64,000 nucleotides of DNA from Hippophae tibetana (GCA_037013495.1 CM072806.1:31808001-31872000), one strand, 5' to 3'. Counted from the first letter of the stretch, positions 1-9,439 are shown. Notes: generated from the sequence alone by a model not told the origin. Made by a program: numbers and translations.

Positions 1-559
1 ATGGAGAGAAAAAATGAGTGAAAAAATGATAAAAAAAATGTAAAAACGCGTATTGGGAATGCTGAGGTCATTAATGACGTCATCATGACGTCATGGGGGC
101 GGCTGCACGTGAAAAATGGGGCGAAAAGGCGTTGGCGCGTGCGGAGGGGCTGCTGGGCGCGCTGCGCACAGCTCGGCGCGCGTGAACAGTGCCAACGCGC
201 GCGTGCGCGCGCGGGATGGGGCGCTGGGCTGGGCAGCTGGGCGCGTTTTTCTCCTTTTTGACATTTTTGACCTTTTTGACCCATTTTGTCCAATTTTTCC
301 ATGTTTGTTGACCTTTCCCCACTTATTTATTAATATATTTGTGATGTATTACTTCAAGTATTACTTCAAGTATTCCTATTTGAGTCTTTAAATTGCGTTT
401 TTAAGCCAAAATACCTGAAAAACAGTAAAAATACCCGTGATTCCGAAAAAGACAAATTTATATAAATATATGATAAAACATATATATATATATATATATT
501 TTTAATCAATTAATGTACATAAAATCATGGTTATTTTAATGCTTTTTGAGCAATCATCA
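1..559 (-). repeat. A1 3' LTR (only its 5' portion lies in the window)
   Basis: On the minus strand the LTR starts at 559 with TGATGATTGCTCAAAAAGCA and runs off the left edge. Related LTRs at 23916-25819 and 11579-13424 are about 1.8-1.9 kb, so roughly 1.3 kb is outside. It has an AT-rich outer part, a CpG-dense segment at about 100-245, and two TGACGTCA palindromes. Open frames here (for example 83-322 and 116-391) are LTR composition effects. Confidence 0.9.
75..93 (-). promoter_or_regulatory. Paired TGACGTCA palindromes in the LTR U3 (candidate bZIP sites)
   Basis: Two perfect TGACGTCA octamers lie at 75-82 and 86-93, start to start 11 bp, about one helical turn. TGACGTCA and TGACG cores are known binding sites for plant bZIP factors of the TGA/as-1 type. 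In the related LTR A2 one perfect copy (23609-23616) lies 80 bp upstream of the TATA box, followed by an imperfect TGACCTCA. The position in U3 fits an enhancer; that function is inferred. Confidence 0.55.
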
Positions 560-597
560 CAACCCCCAACCAGCTTCTTGCTAGTCCCTTAGCAAGA
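560..597 (-). promoter_or_regulatory. Polypurine tract with adjoining hairpin at the A1 3' LTR
   Basis: Read on the minus strand, a hairpin with stem CTTGCTA/TAGCAAG and loop AGGGAC (577-596, extendable by one pair) is followed after six bases by GGTTGGGGGTTG, which abuts the LTR start. The G-rich tract is in the position of the plus-strand primer. The hairpin recurs at the same place in A3 (25837-25856) and A4 (46214-46233). Confidence 0.7.
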
Positions 598-2121
598 GAA
601 GCGATAAAAACTAAAAATTAAACTATTCTAAATCACTTTCATAGATTGAAACGGTTGCATTTAGCCTATGCAACAAGCCTTTAAACTCCTAGGTTGCCCT
701 AGTGGACGAGTTTGAGTCTCGTGAGGGTTTTCAGTAATGATACCCACAAACATTGAACTAACTGTAAAAATCAAAAGAAACTATAAAAACAATCAAATCA
801 AAAACTAAAATTACAACACAATCAAAAATTAATTTAAGAATAAAAGAAAACAACATATCAAAAATATCTCATACTTTTTAATCTCCTTTAAGATCATAAT
901 TAAAATCTCAAGCATAAGTTATTTTAATCTCTTTAAACAATCATGATTTTATTATAATAATTAGTCGAAAATAATTTTCATATTTCATTTCAAAAATGTA
1001 TCAATTTAATTTTACCCAATTTCAGTGTCATGAATTAGAATTCGCTTCGACTCTATTCCTCACAAGTCAATACTCTCAAAACACTGAATCCTATGGGTTC
1101 AAACACTCATACTAATTTATATGCAAAAGAGTTGATGTATAGAAATGAACTAATATGTTCGCATATGTATAAAGAATAAAGGCTCAAAGTGTTATTTTAA
1201 CATTGATCTCATGAAAGGAATCGAATGTATAAATTATAAAGATATCATATATAAAAATTATTTTCATGCATAAATCAAACTCATTAAGAAAAAATTTCAA
1301 GATATATGTTTTTTACAAATGAAGAAATTGCAATGAATTTTTAGGGAATTACTTCCTATATCTTTCTTTTGTATTTAGCCTTTACTCACAACTTTGTTGG
1401 CAATGTAGGTCATAATATGTAGATGATACTATATTTTTTATCTCTATATATATATATATATATATATTTTCAATATATGTATATTTTAGAGAGTCAACCC
1501 ATGTACAGATTGTACATTTTTTTGGAATTTGGTGAGTGGTTAATTTTGTGGCTTTTCTGTTTGATCTTGGTTTAGGTAACCCCGCATATGTCTTTTTTTT
1601 GTTTTTGTAGCAGTCATGCATGAATGAGATATAAGCATATACTATCAATTTCTACTCAAATCGTTTAATCTAAACAAAAATAAAAAATATATATATGATA
1701 CTCTATTACGATGAGAAAAAATTCATACATTCAATGCTAATACCTATAGAGATCATCTAAAAATTTGAATAAATAAGAAATGTGTTTGGAGTAGAAAAAA
1801 TATATATTTCACTCTGGATAAAAGAAATTAGGCTCAAATTATATCTCACAAGGGTAGTCTCCACTAAAAAAATTCATAAACACCGATTTTGGGTTTAATA
1901 TAATTTCCACATTCTATCAAGAAATACTAGTTATGACAAAAACTAACTAATTATCAAAAATAATTACAAAATATTTCATGATATGTTTTCAAAAATTAAT
2001 CTAACAGTACAAAATACTTAACTATTTACTTAAATTTGATTTAAAGAAATGATAAATTTTTGTGAGAAAATATATTTTTTTATTTTTATTTTTTATTTTT
2101 TATTAAGCATGGTAACTTTTC

Positions 2122-2160
2122 ACCACCCCCAACCTAGAACTTACATTGTCCTCAATGTAA
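2122..2160 (-). other. Internal hairpin followed by G-rich tract (PPT-like module)
   Basis: The 20-base palindrome TTACATTGTCCTCAATGTAA (2141-2160) forms an 8-bp stem with a 4-base loop. On the minus strand it is followed by GGTTGGGGGTGG. It has the same layout as the module at the 3' LTR but lies 1.57 kb inside the element. It recurs in A3 at 27454-27491, and equivalents exist in families B and C. Confidence 0.65.
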
Positions 2161-2417
2161 CAACTGCAAATTAAAGATAAAGAGAAAAGAGGAGAAAGAT
2201 TACCTATTTCTTGAGAATGTGTAAGTAGTAAGGAAGAAATGCAGGTGCATCCATCATATTCATCATTAAAGTGTATATAGACAGATTGCTGTGGACTTCT
2301 AACATCTCAACAAATATTTTTAGTTTTAACAATTTTAAAAATTATTCACATATAATTAAACTAAAATAAACAATAAAATTAAGTAAATAAAACAAATAAC
2401 AAAAGATTACCTAAAAT

Positions 2418-2466
2418 GATGGGTTGCCTCCCATCCAGCGCTTAGTTTAACGTCTTAGCAAGACGT
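2418..2466 (-). other. Two-hairpin post-pol cassette
   Basis: Immediately 3' of the pol reading frame, in element orientation: stem 1 ACGTCTT/AAGACGT with a 3-base loop (2450-2466), then AAGCGCTGG, then stem 2 GATGGG/CCCATC with loop AGGCAA (2418-2435). The GGGAGGCAACCC core is a sequence I recognise as common after pol in plant Athila-like elements; I know of no assigned function. Homologous cassettes are at 27737-27785, 48024-48074, 15401-15449 and, after gag1, 7921-7970. Confidence 0.7.
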
Positions 2467-2478
2467 ATCTTTTTGGTG

Positions 2479-3700
2479 CTAAGGGTTACTCAGCCAAATG
2501 CAATCCATTTCAGCAATGTTGTTTGGTTCTTCTAAATAAGGCTTGACACGATGGCCATTAACTTTGAACGTTTTTTGTGTCTTGGAGTCCAATAGTTCTA
2601 CCACTCCATGTTCAAATACCTGAACTATTTTGAATGGTCCATCCCATCTTGATCTCAGCTTTCCTAGAAACAATCTCAAACGAGAGTTAAATAAAAGAAC
2701 TTTCATTCCAGGGTGAAAAGTCTTAGGAACTAGCCTCTTGTCATGATAGCGCTTAGTACGCTCTTTGTATAATTTGGCATTTTCATAAGCTTCATTCCTA
2801 ATTTCTTCCAACTCATGAAGCTGGAGTAATCGTTTTTCACCTGCTTTATCTAAATCCATGTTTAACTCTTTAATTGCCCAGTAAGCCTTGTGTTCAAGTT
2901 CAACTGGAAGGTGGCACGCTTTCCCAAAGATTAACCGGTAAGGGCTCATCCCAATAGGTGTTTTGTAAGCGGTGCGGTATGCCCATAAGGCATCATTTAA
3001 CTTAAATGCTCAATCCTTCCTTGAAGGACGCACAGTGCGTTCCAATATTCCCTTAATTTGCCTATTACTTACTTCCACTAAACCGGAAGTTTGAGGATGA
3101 TATGGAGTAGCTACTTTATGTGTGATGTTGTACTTGTTTAGTACTCCATCAAAGAGTTTGTTACAAAAATGGCTACCTCCATCACTTATTATAGCTCTAG
3201 GCGTTCCGAACCTACTGAATATTAAATCTTTCAAGAATTTCACAACAACATTAGCATCATTGGTTTTGGTGGGGATAGCTTCTACCCACTTGGACACATA
3301 ATCCACAGCAACCAAAATATATTGAAAACCATTAGATGGGGGAAAAGAACCCATAAAGTCAATCCCCCATACATCAAAGAGTTTAACAACTAAATTAGAT
3401 GTCAAAGGCATTTCATCTCTTTTTCCTATGTTTCCTGTTCTTTGACATCTATCACATTGTGCACAAAACATATGAGCATCTTTAAAAAGAGTGGGCCAAA
3501 AGAATCCAGACTGTAATACCTTACGGGCTGTCTTTTCACCTCCAAAATGACCCCCACAATGAAGTTCATGACAAAAAGTTAGAATGCTCTTATGTTCTTC
3601 TTCAGGTACACATCTTCGGATGACTTGATCTTGACCAATCTTGTATAAATAAGGGTCATCCCAGAAATAGTCCTTAATAGTTTTAAAAAACCTTTTCTTG
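2479..3700 (-). pseudogene. A1 integrase (Athila type), fossil
   Basis: In element orientation there is a zinc-binding HHCC-like segment around '[15 protein letters not shown]' (near 3471), then the rve catalytic core. The first catalytic Asp lies in '[11 protein letters not shown]', the second in '[11 protein letters not shown]', and the Glu in the '[18 protein letters not shown]' block. The C-terminal part (2479-2949) holds '[20 protein letters not shown]' and the '[20 protein letters not shown]' segment, both standard for Athila integrases. No chromodomain follows. In life it would insert cDNA into the chromosome. The reading is interrupted, so this is a fossil copy. The cassette of paired hairpins begins about a dozen bases after its end. 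Confidence 0.85.
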
Positions 3701-3714
3701 TCCTGATATGAAGT

Positions 3715-4110
3715 ATTAGGTCACAAAACACCAGTGGCAAGATAGTTTACCATATCAGCATACCATGGGTTCGGACCTATGAAAAATAACTGTTCATCAG
3801 GAAAGGTTTCAACTATATCTTCATTTCTCTCATCTTTAAGAGAATTGAAGTCAGAAATCAACCTAGACAAATGGTCAGCTACTAAGTTTTCACTGCCTTT
3901 CTTATCCTTGATTTCTAGGTCAAATTCTTGTAAGAGTAAGACCCACCTGATTAATCTTGGCTTGGCATTTGGTTTACTTAATAGGTATCTTAAAGCAGCA
4001 TGATCAGAATGCACAATCACTTTAGATCCTACTAAATAAGACCGAAATTTGTCTAAAGAGAATACTATAGCCAGTGGTGGTATAATTCATTTGGGCATCA
4101 TTGAGTATTT
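3715..4110 (-). pseudogene. A1 RNase H domain, fossil
   Basis: Contains '[19 protein letters not shown]' leading into '[20 protein letters not shown]', then '[20 protein letters not shown]' and 'VADHLSRL'. This is the usual Ty3/gypsy RNase H ending, including the HAAL and ADxLSR motifs. It lies directly between reverse transcriptase and integrase, as expected. The family role is to degrade the RNA strand of the RNA-DNA hybrid during cDNA synthesis. Fossil. Confidence 0.85.
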
Positions 4111-5224
4111 TGCTAGCATAGTAGATGACATGCAAACGCTTATCCACTCTTTGTCCCAGGACTGCTCCTATAGCATAATCAGAAGCGTCACACATTATTT
4201 CAAAAGGTAAAGACCAGTTTGGTGCCATAATAACAGGGGTAGATGTTAGTTTATCTTTCAAGGTATTAAAGGAAACAAGGCATTCATCGTTGAAATCAAA
4301 ATAAGCATCTTTGGATAGCAAGTTACATAAGGGACGACTTATTTTAGAGAAATCTTTAATAAATCGTCTGTAAAATCCTGCATGTCCTAAGAAGCTTCTT
4401 ATCCCCTTCACAGATGTAGGGGGAGGTAGTTTGGATATCAATTCAACTTTTGCCTTATCAACTTCAATACCCTTGTTTGAAATTATATGTCCTAAAACTA
4501 TCCCTTGTTGAACCATAAAATGACTTTTCTCCCAACTAAGGGTGAGATTGCATTCAATGCATCTTTCTAAAACCAAAGTCAATTTATGTAAGCAATCATC
4601 AAATGAGTTCCCAAAGACAGAGAAATCGTCCATGAAAATCTCAATGAATTTTTCCACCATGTCCGAGAAAATAGAGATCATGCATCTCTGGAAAGTGGCA
4701 GGGGCATTGCATAACCCAAATGGCATTTTGCGAAAAGCAAATGTCCCAAAAGGACATGTAAATGTGGTCTTTTCCTGATCTTCTGGTGCTATGGGTACTT
4801 GATAATATCCAGACAATCCATCCAAAAAACAGTAAAATTCGTGCCCAGCTAATCTTTCCAACATTTGATCAATGAATGGAAGAGGAAAGTGATCCTTTTT
4901 CGTCTATAAATTTAGTTTCCTAAAAACTATACACATTCTCCATCCAGTGATTATTCTAGTGGGCACTAATTCACTTTTGTCATTTTTAACAACTGTTATC
5001 CCAAATTTCTTTGGTACCACATGCCCTGGACTAACCCATTTACTATCCGCAATAGGATAGATAATCCCTTCTTCAAATAATTTAAGAATTTCTTTTTTAA
5101 CTACCTCTTGCATATTTGGGTTTAGTCTTCTTTGGGCCTCTCGTACAGGTTTAGCACCATCCTCTAAGTTGATCTTGTGCATACACATTGTTGGACTAAT
5201 GCTTCTTATATCCCTATACTCCAA
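4110..5224 (-). pseudogene. A1 reverse transcriptase (Athila type), fossil
   Basis: The N-terminal part has 'REAQRRLNPNMQEVVKKEIL' and 'YPIADSKWVSPGHVVPKK', then 'DFRKLN'-type sequence. Fingers and palm include 'FYCFLDGLSGYYQVPIAPED', 'TFTCPFGTFAFRKMPFGLCN' and the polymerase motif FMDD within 'EIFMDDFSVFGNSF'. The thumb has 'GIEVDKAKVELISKLPPP' and 'IRSFLGHAGFYRRFIKDFSK'. These blocks place it firmly in the Athila lineage. The overall organisation and residue conservation are good for a fossil; it is broken in a few places. Confidence 0.9.
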
Positions 5225-6281
5225 CCTATAGATTTCTTAAACTGTTTAAGCACTTTGATGAGTTGCTTTTCTTGTGGTTTGGTCAAGGTTGAAGAAATTA
5301 TTACTGGATAAGTTTCTCCTTCTCCCAAAAACACATATTTTAAGTGCTCAGGTAAGTCTTTGAGTTCAAGTTCAGGTGGATTGGCCTCTTTACTAGATGA
5401 AGAACTGGGTAGATTTAAAAGTGTACTAGATTTTTTCATTACTTCATCATTGTCTAGTTGTTCAAGGTACCCCTTAATTTCCTCATCTAAATCTTCTTCA
5501 ACCTCTTCAAGTGTAAGAATAGTTTCAAGCTTTTCTTCTATTCTGGTTTGGAAAAAGGTGCTTTGGATAAGGTTATCCAAAGGGTCAACATCGAATATTT
5601 CATCGATGGCAGAAATAGAAGGAAAAGGTGATGAATCAAAAACTTTAAAATGAACAGTCTCTCCTAAGACTGTCATTGTCAAATTTCCATCTTGGACATC
5701 AATAATAGTTTTAGTAGTTTCCATAAATGGTCTACCAAGCAATATTGTGTGCTCTCTGTCCAATGCTGGATTTTCTTGCATATCCAGAACCACAAAGTCA
5801 ACAGGTATTATCAGTTTGTCTACCTGTACCAACACATCCTCAACTATTCCCTCTGGATATTTAAGAGATCTATCTGCAAGTTGAAGGGACATAGTTGTGG
5901 GTTTTAAATCCCCTAGATTGAGCTGTAAGAATATAGAGTAGGGCATCAAATTTATACTAGCACCTAAATCAAGCATTGCTTTAGCAACCTTCCTATCCCC
6001 CATAGTTATGTTTATAATAAAACTTCCAGGGTCTTTCAACTTAGGGGTAGCTTGTGCTGAAGTACAGCGCTAGATATTTCTGATACTACTACTCGTTCAT
6101 TCAGTTCATACCTCCTTTTCTTAGTGTTCAACTCTTTGAAAAACTTGGCATATGAGGGCACATTCATGATCACTTCTAATAATGGTAAATTGATATTTAC
6201 TTTAGAGAGCATATTAAAAAGATCATAGAATTGCTTATCTTGTTTGGATTCTTTTAATCGGTGGGGAAAAGGTACTTGCAT
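5206..6281 (-). pseudogene. A1 retropepsin-like aspartic protease region, fossil
   Basis: Read from the right, a gag-pol linker ('FNMLSKVNINLPLLEVIMNV', 'YAKFFKELNTKKRRYELNER') leads into the protease core: 'GSFIINITMGDRKVAKAMLD' with active-site block LDLGASINLMP, and further on 'LDREHTILLGRPFMETTKTI', the flap and second-loop region of gypsy retropepsins. An acidic connector (about 5400-5650) then leads into reverse transcriptase. The family role is to cut Gag-Pol into mature proteins. Fossil. Confidence 0.85.
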
Positions 6282-7635
6282 CTAGTATGGTTCTGTTGTC
6301 TTTTGAATTTTGGGGGTGTCAGATGACCCCCCAATGATTTTTTCAGAAGGCTTGTTAAGTTTAACACTTGTTTCTCCTTTTTGCGAGATTAGAGTATCGC
6401 CTTCTCTGTTACCTGAACTACAAGGTAGATTGTTAGAGATTTCAGGTAAACTGGTATTGACTACCTTACCACTTCGAAGGGTTCTTACATCCTTTGCTTG
6501 TTCTGATTGACTGGGCAACTTTCTTGGTTCTTTCTTTTGCATTTGTTCAGCCAGTTTCCCAACTTTAGATTCAATCCTTTTAATCGAAGCCTCCATGGTG
6601 TTCAACCTTTGATTAGTCATCAATTGGTTGTCACGACTAACTTGAATAAAAGCATTCAAGCTATCTTCTAAGGTTGGCTTAAAAGATTGGCTTGGTGGGT
6701 AAGGGTGGTTGTTATCCGACCTTAGTGTTGGATATTGGGTGTAGGCTGGGTGATTATAGGTGTTTGGATGATACCTTTGAAAAGATTGGACTTCCTCTAT
6801 GGCATCGACACTAGAATCACAAGTATTTGAACAATTATGAGTACCATGCCCAATTGAACAACACACTTCACATACCTCTTGATTTGAAATTTGGTGGGTA
6901 GTGAGAAATTTCACTTGTTTAGTCAATTCAGCAAGTTGCAAAGGTTATCTCATTATCAGAACCAACTTCATTGACCCTTGCTTTACTTCTACCACCTCTT
7001 TGTTGGGAATTAGAACCCAATAGCTCATAAATATTATAGGTTTCCTCTGTGGTTTTTTCTCCTACAGCACCTCCAGCAGCATTATCAACCATGTATTGAC
7101 TCTGCATTGTCAATCCATCATAAAAGAATTGGTAATGTAGCTGTAATGGAAAGCTATGATTTTTACATTGAATGAAAAGGAGTTTGAATCGTTCCCAAGC
7201 TTCATGAAAGGGCTCTTCATACATTTGAGAAAATGTTGATATCTTTGTCCTTAGATCAACAGTCTTTTGATGGGAATAGAACCTACCCATAAAAATTTCA
7301 TAGACTGTCTCCCAAGTTTTAAGAGAACCCGACTGTAGAGTAATGAACCATGGCCAAGCTTTATCTTTGAGGGTGTAAGGAAAACACCTCACCCTAAGTT
7401 GATCTTCATTAATTGCATGTAGTGGAAAGGTTTGGACAATAGCATAGAATTCTCGAATGAAATGCAAATGGTCTTCATTAGGGATACCGTAAAAGGAAGG
7501 CAATAAAGAATAATGAATCTTTTTCAATTCATAATTCCTTGCAGCCTCTTGTAATTGTATGCCGGAAGTTACATTGCCAATGATTGGCATTGTATAGTCT
7601 TTCATCTTTTTCCGCCTATCTTCAGCATCTCCCAT
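6282..7635 (-). pseudogene. A1 gag2: second gag, next to pol, fossil
   Basis: Start at 7635 in an ACCATGG context, close to the ideal plant context. The Retrotrans_gag core runs from about residue 15 to 200 ('RCFPYTLKDKAWPWFITLQS', 'FSQMYEEPFHEAWERFKLLF', 'QFFYDGLTMQSQYMVDNAAG'). A CX2CX4HX4C zinc knuckle (CEVCCSIGHGTHNC) follows, then a proline/asparagine-rich stretch and a coiled-coil-like tail ('FIQVSRDNQLMTNQRLNTME'). It runs into the protease linker, so it is the Gag of the Gag-Pol unit. It is clearly paralogous to gag1 just upstream, but diverged. Fossil. Confidence 0.85.
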
Positions 7636-8040
7636 GGTTGTTTGTAGTTGAAAATGATCCTCCTCCTATTATGTATCAACATTTTTCTCTTAAAAAACAA
7701 TAGTAGATATCTCTAAGAAATATTTATAACTTGATAAAATGTATAGGCTTAAAGCAAAAAGGTGCAAGGAACCTAAATTTTTGTTTTGTTTTATTTTGTT
7801 GTTTGTTTTTTTTTTTTTTTTTTTGCTAAATTTAAACGAATGGACACAATTTTTGAAACAAACGAATTTATTTCATTTGAATTTTATTACACACAAAATA
7901 AAACAAAGGAAAATACAATAATGGGTGACCTCCCATGTAGGACTAAAATTTATCGTCTTATAGTAAGACGTTGCTTGAAGATTGCAGAATGACAAACTCA
8001 ATGTCTCCTCTTCATTGAATTCATTTGACTATCAAATTAG
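7636..8040 (-). other. A1 gag1-gag2 spacer with hairpin cassette and A-tract
   Basis: In element orientation: end of gag1, then a sequence reading GAGACATTGAGTTTG, then the cassette of two hairpins (stems CGTCTTA/TAAGACG, 7954-7970, and ATGGG/CCCAT, 7921-7936), then two AATAAA motifs, then an A-tract of about 20 on the minus strand near 7809-7824, and a purine-rich GGAGGAGGA leader before the gag2 start. The cassette is the counterpart of the one after pol (2418-2466). Short frames on the plus strand (7739-7992) are not genes. Confidence 0.65.
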
Positions 8041-9380
8041 TCTTTGCTTTGTTTTTGCAAATGTTCAACTAATTTTTCTACTTGAACTTTCACCTTTTTG
8101 ATAGAAGCTTCCACAGAGTCCAACCGTTGATTGGTTTTAGATTGGTTATCCCTACAAACTTGAATAAAAGAATTCAAGTTGTCCTCCAGGGTTGGTTTGT
8201 TGGGAATGCTTCTTGGAATAGGTGGGTGGAATTACTGGCCTGGCTGGTTTGAGCTTTGAGTGAAAGGAGGGTTGTTTTGCCTCCAGGAGAAATTTGGATG
8301 ATTTCTCCACCCAGGATTATAGGTATTTGAATTGGGGTCAAACCTTGGTCTCTGTTGATATGCTCCCAACGCATTAACCTGTTCAAGTCCAGTTGTTGTT
8401 TCTCCTTGATATGGACAAGCTTCAGTACCATGTCCCATGTTGCTATACAAACCATATTGTTCATTATTGGTGTTGGTTTGTGTAGTGAGAAGGGCAACTT
8501 GCTTGGTCAGTTGAACAAGTTGTTGTTGAACTTCATTACTGGAGTCGATTTCATGAACTCCAGCTTTTCTCACTCGGGAACTTTTCTGTTGGGAATTAGC
8601 ACCCAACATCTCAAAGAGGTTGTACGTCTCTGAGGCAGTCTTTTCTCCTATTGCTCCTCTTGCAGCGTTGTCGACAATGAACTGACATTGTTGTGTAAGT
8701 CCATCATAAAAGAATTGGTTCTGCAACTGCAGGGGAAAGCTGTGATAGGGACATTGAGTGAGAAACATTTTGAACTTATCCCAAGCTTCATGGAATGGTT
8801 CTTCTTCCATCTGAGAGAAAGTAGCAATCTTTTCTCTAAACTCTGATGTTTTTTGGTGGGAATAGAATTTTCCCATGAATTTATTGTAAATGTTCTCCCA
8901 TGTCATCAGAGAACCTGGGGGAAGTGACATTAACCAAGCTTTGGCCTTATCCTTTAAGGTGTTGGGGAAACATCTCATTCTAAGTTGATCCTCGTTTAGA
9001 ATACCGAGGGGGAATGTTTGGACCGTAGCATAGAAATCTTTCATGAAGGAAAGAGAATCTTCATTCGGTAGCTCATAAAAGGAAGGAAGCATAGAAAAAT
9101 GAATATTTTTTAGGTCATAATTCCGAGCAGCCTCACCCAACTGGATAGCGGCAGTTGTCGTGCCAATCACCGGTCTTGCAAACTCCTTCATAGTGGTTTC
9201 CCTAACATGTTGGTTTTCTTCCATTTCTTTCGGTTCTAGTAAAGGATTAAGACTTGGTTCTATGTTTGGCTCAAAAACAGGTTGATGGGTGGAATCCAGT
9301 TTTGTTGACACTTGTTTAAATTTATGAATATTATTTACATATGTTGTAAGGGGGTTTCCTAAGGATCTCCTACCACGCAT
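8040..9380 (-). pseudogene. A1 gag1: additional upstream gag, fossil
   Basis: Start at 9380; about 380 residues are open. A leader ('NPLTTYVNNIHKFKQ', 'EPNIEPSLNPLLEPKEM') is followed by a Retrotrans_gag core from about residue 65 to 260 ('FARPVIGTTTAAIQLGEAAR', 'RCFPNTLKDKAKAWLMSLPP', 'FYSHQKTSEFREKIATFSQM', 'QFFYDGLTQQCQFIVDNAAR'). A zinc-knuckle region, an N/P/Q-rich stretch and a coiled-coil-like end ('NQRLDSVEASIKKVK') follow. It matches gag2 block by block yet differs at many positions, so the duplication is not recent. A matching gag1 lies at the same place in A4 (53640-54982). The start context is weak compared with gag2. Fossil. Confidence 0.85.
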
Positions 9381-9439
9381 AGACTATTGTAAAGGTAAAT
9401 TTAAAACTCCTGTCAACAAAATAAAAAATTTAGAGAAAA

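Larger units (their letters stand above)
560..2478 (-). other. A1 3' noncoding region between integrase and 3' LTR
   Basis: About 1.9 kb with no credible coding sequence. Many Athila elements carry an env-like ORF at this place; I see none. Recognisable parts are the polypurine tract abutting the LTR (560-571 on the plus strand), a hairpin next to it (576-597), a second hairpin with G-rich tract (2122-2160), the two-hairpin cassette (2418-2466) and a TA repeat (about 1443-1468). The same region recurs in A3 (25820-27790) and A4 (46198-48080), so it is a conserved part of family A. Confidence 0.8.

Noticed and set aside
83-391. GC-rich open frames on both strands at the window start, and equivalents at 9441-9912, 23308-23726 and 25265-25656
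   Set aside because: They lie in the CpG-rich part of family A LTRs. Frames on both strands with Arg/Pro/Ala-rich translations that differ between copies are composition effects.
1382-1648. Minus-strand frame in the A1 3' noncoding region as a possible env-like gene
   Set aside because: It is short and low-complexity, has no signal peptide or membrane pattern, and its counterpart in A3 is not preserved.
7739-7992. Phe-rich plus-strand frames in the gag1-gag2 spacer
   Set aside because: They come from the T-tract and lie antisense to the element; not kept in A4.
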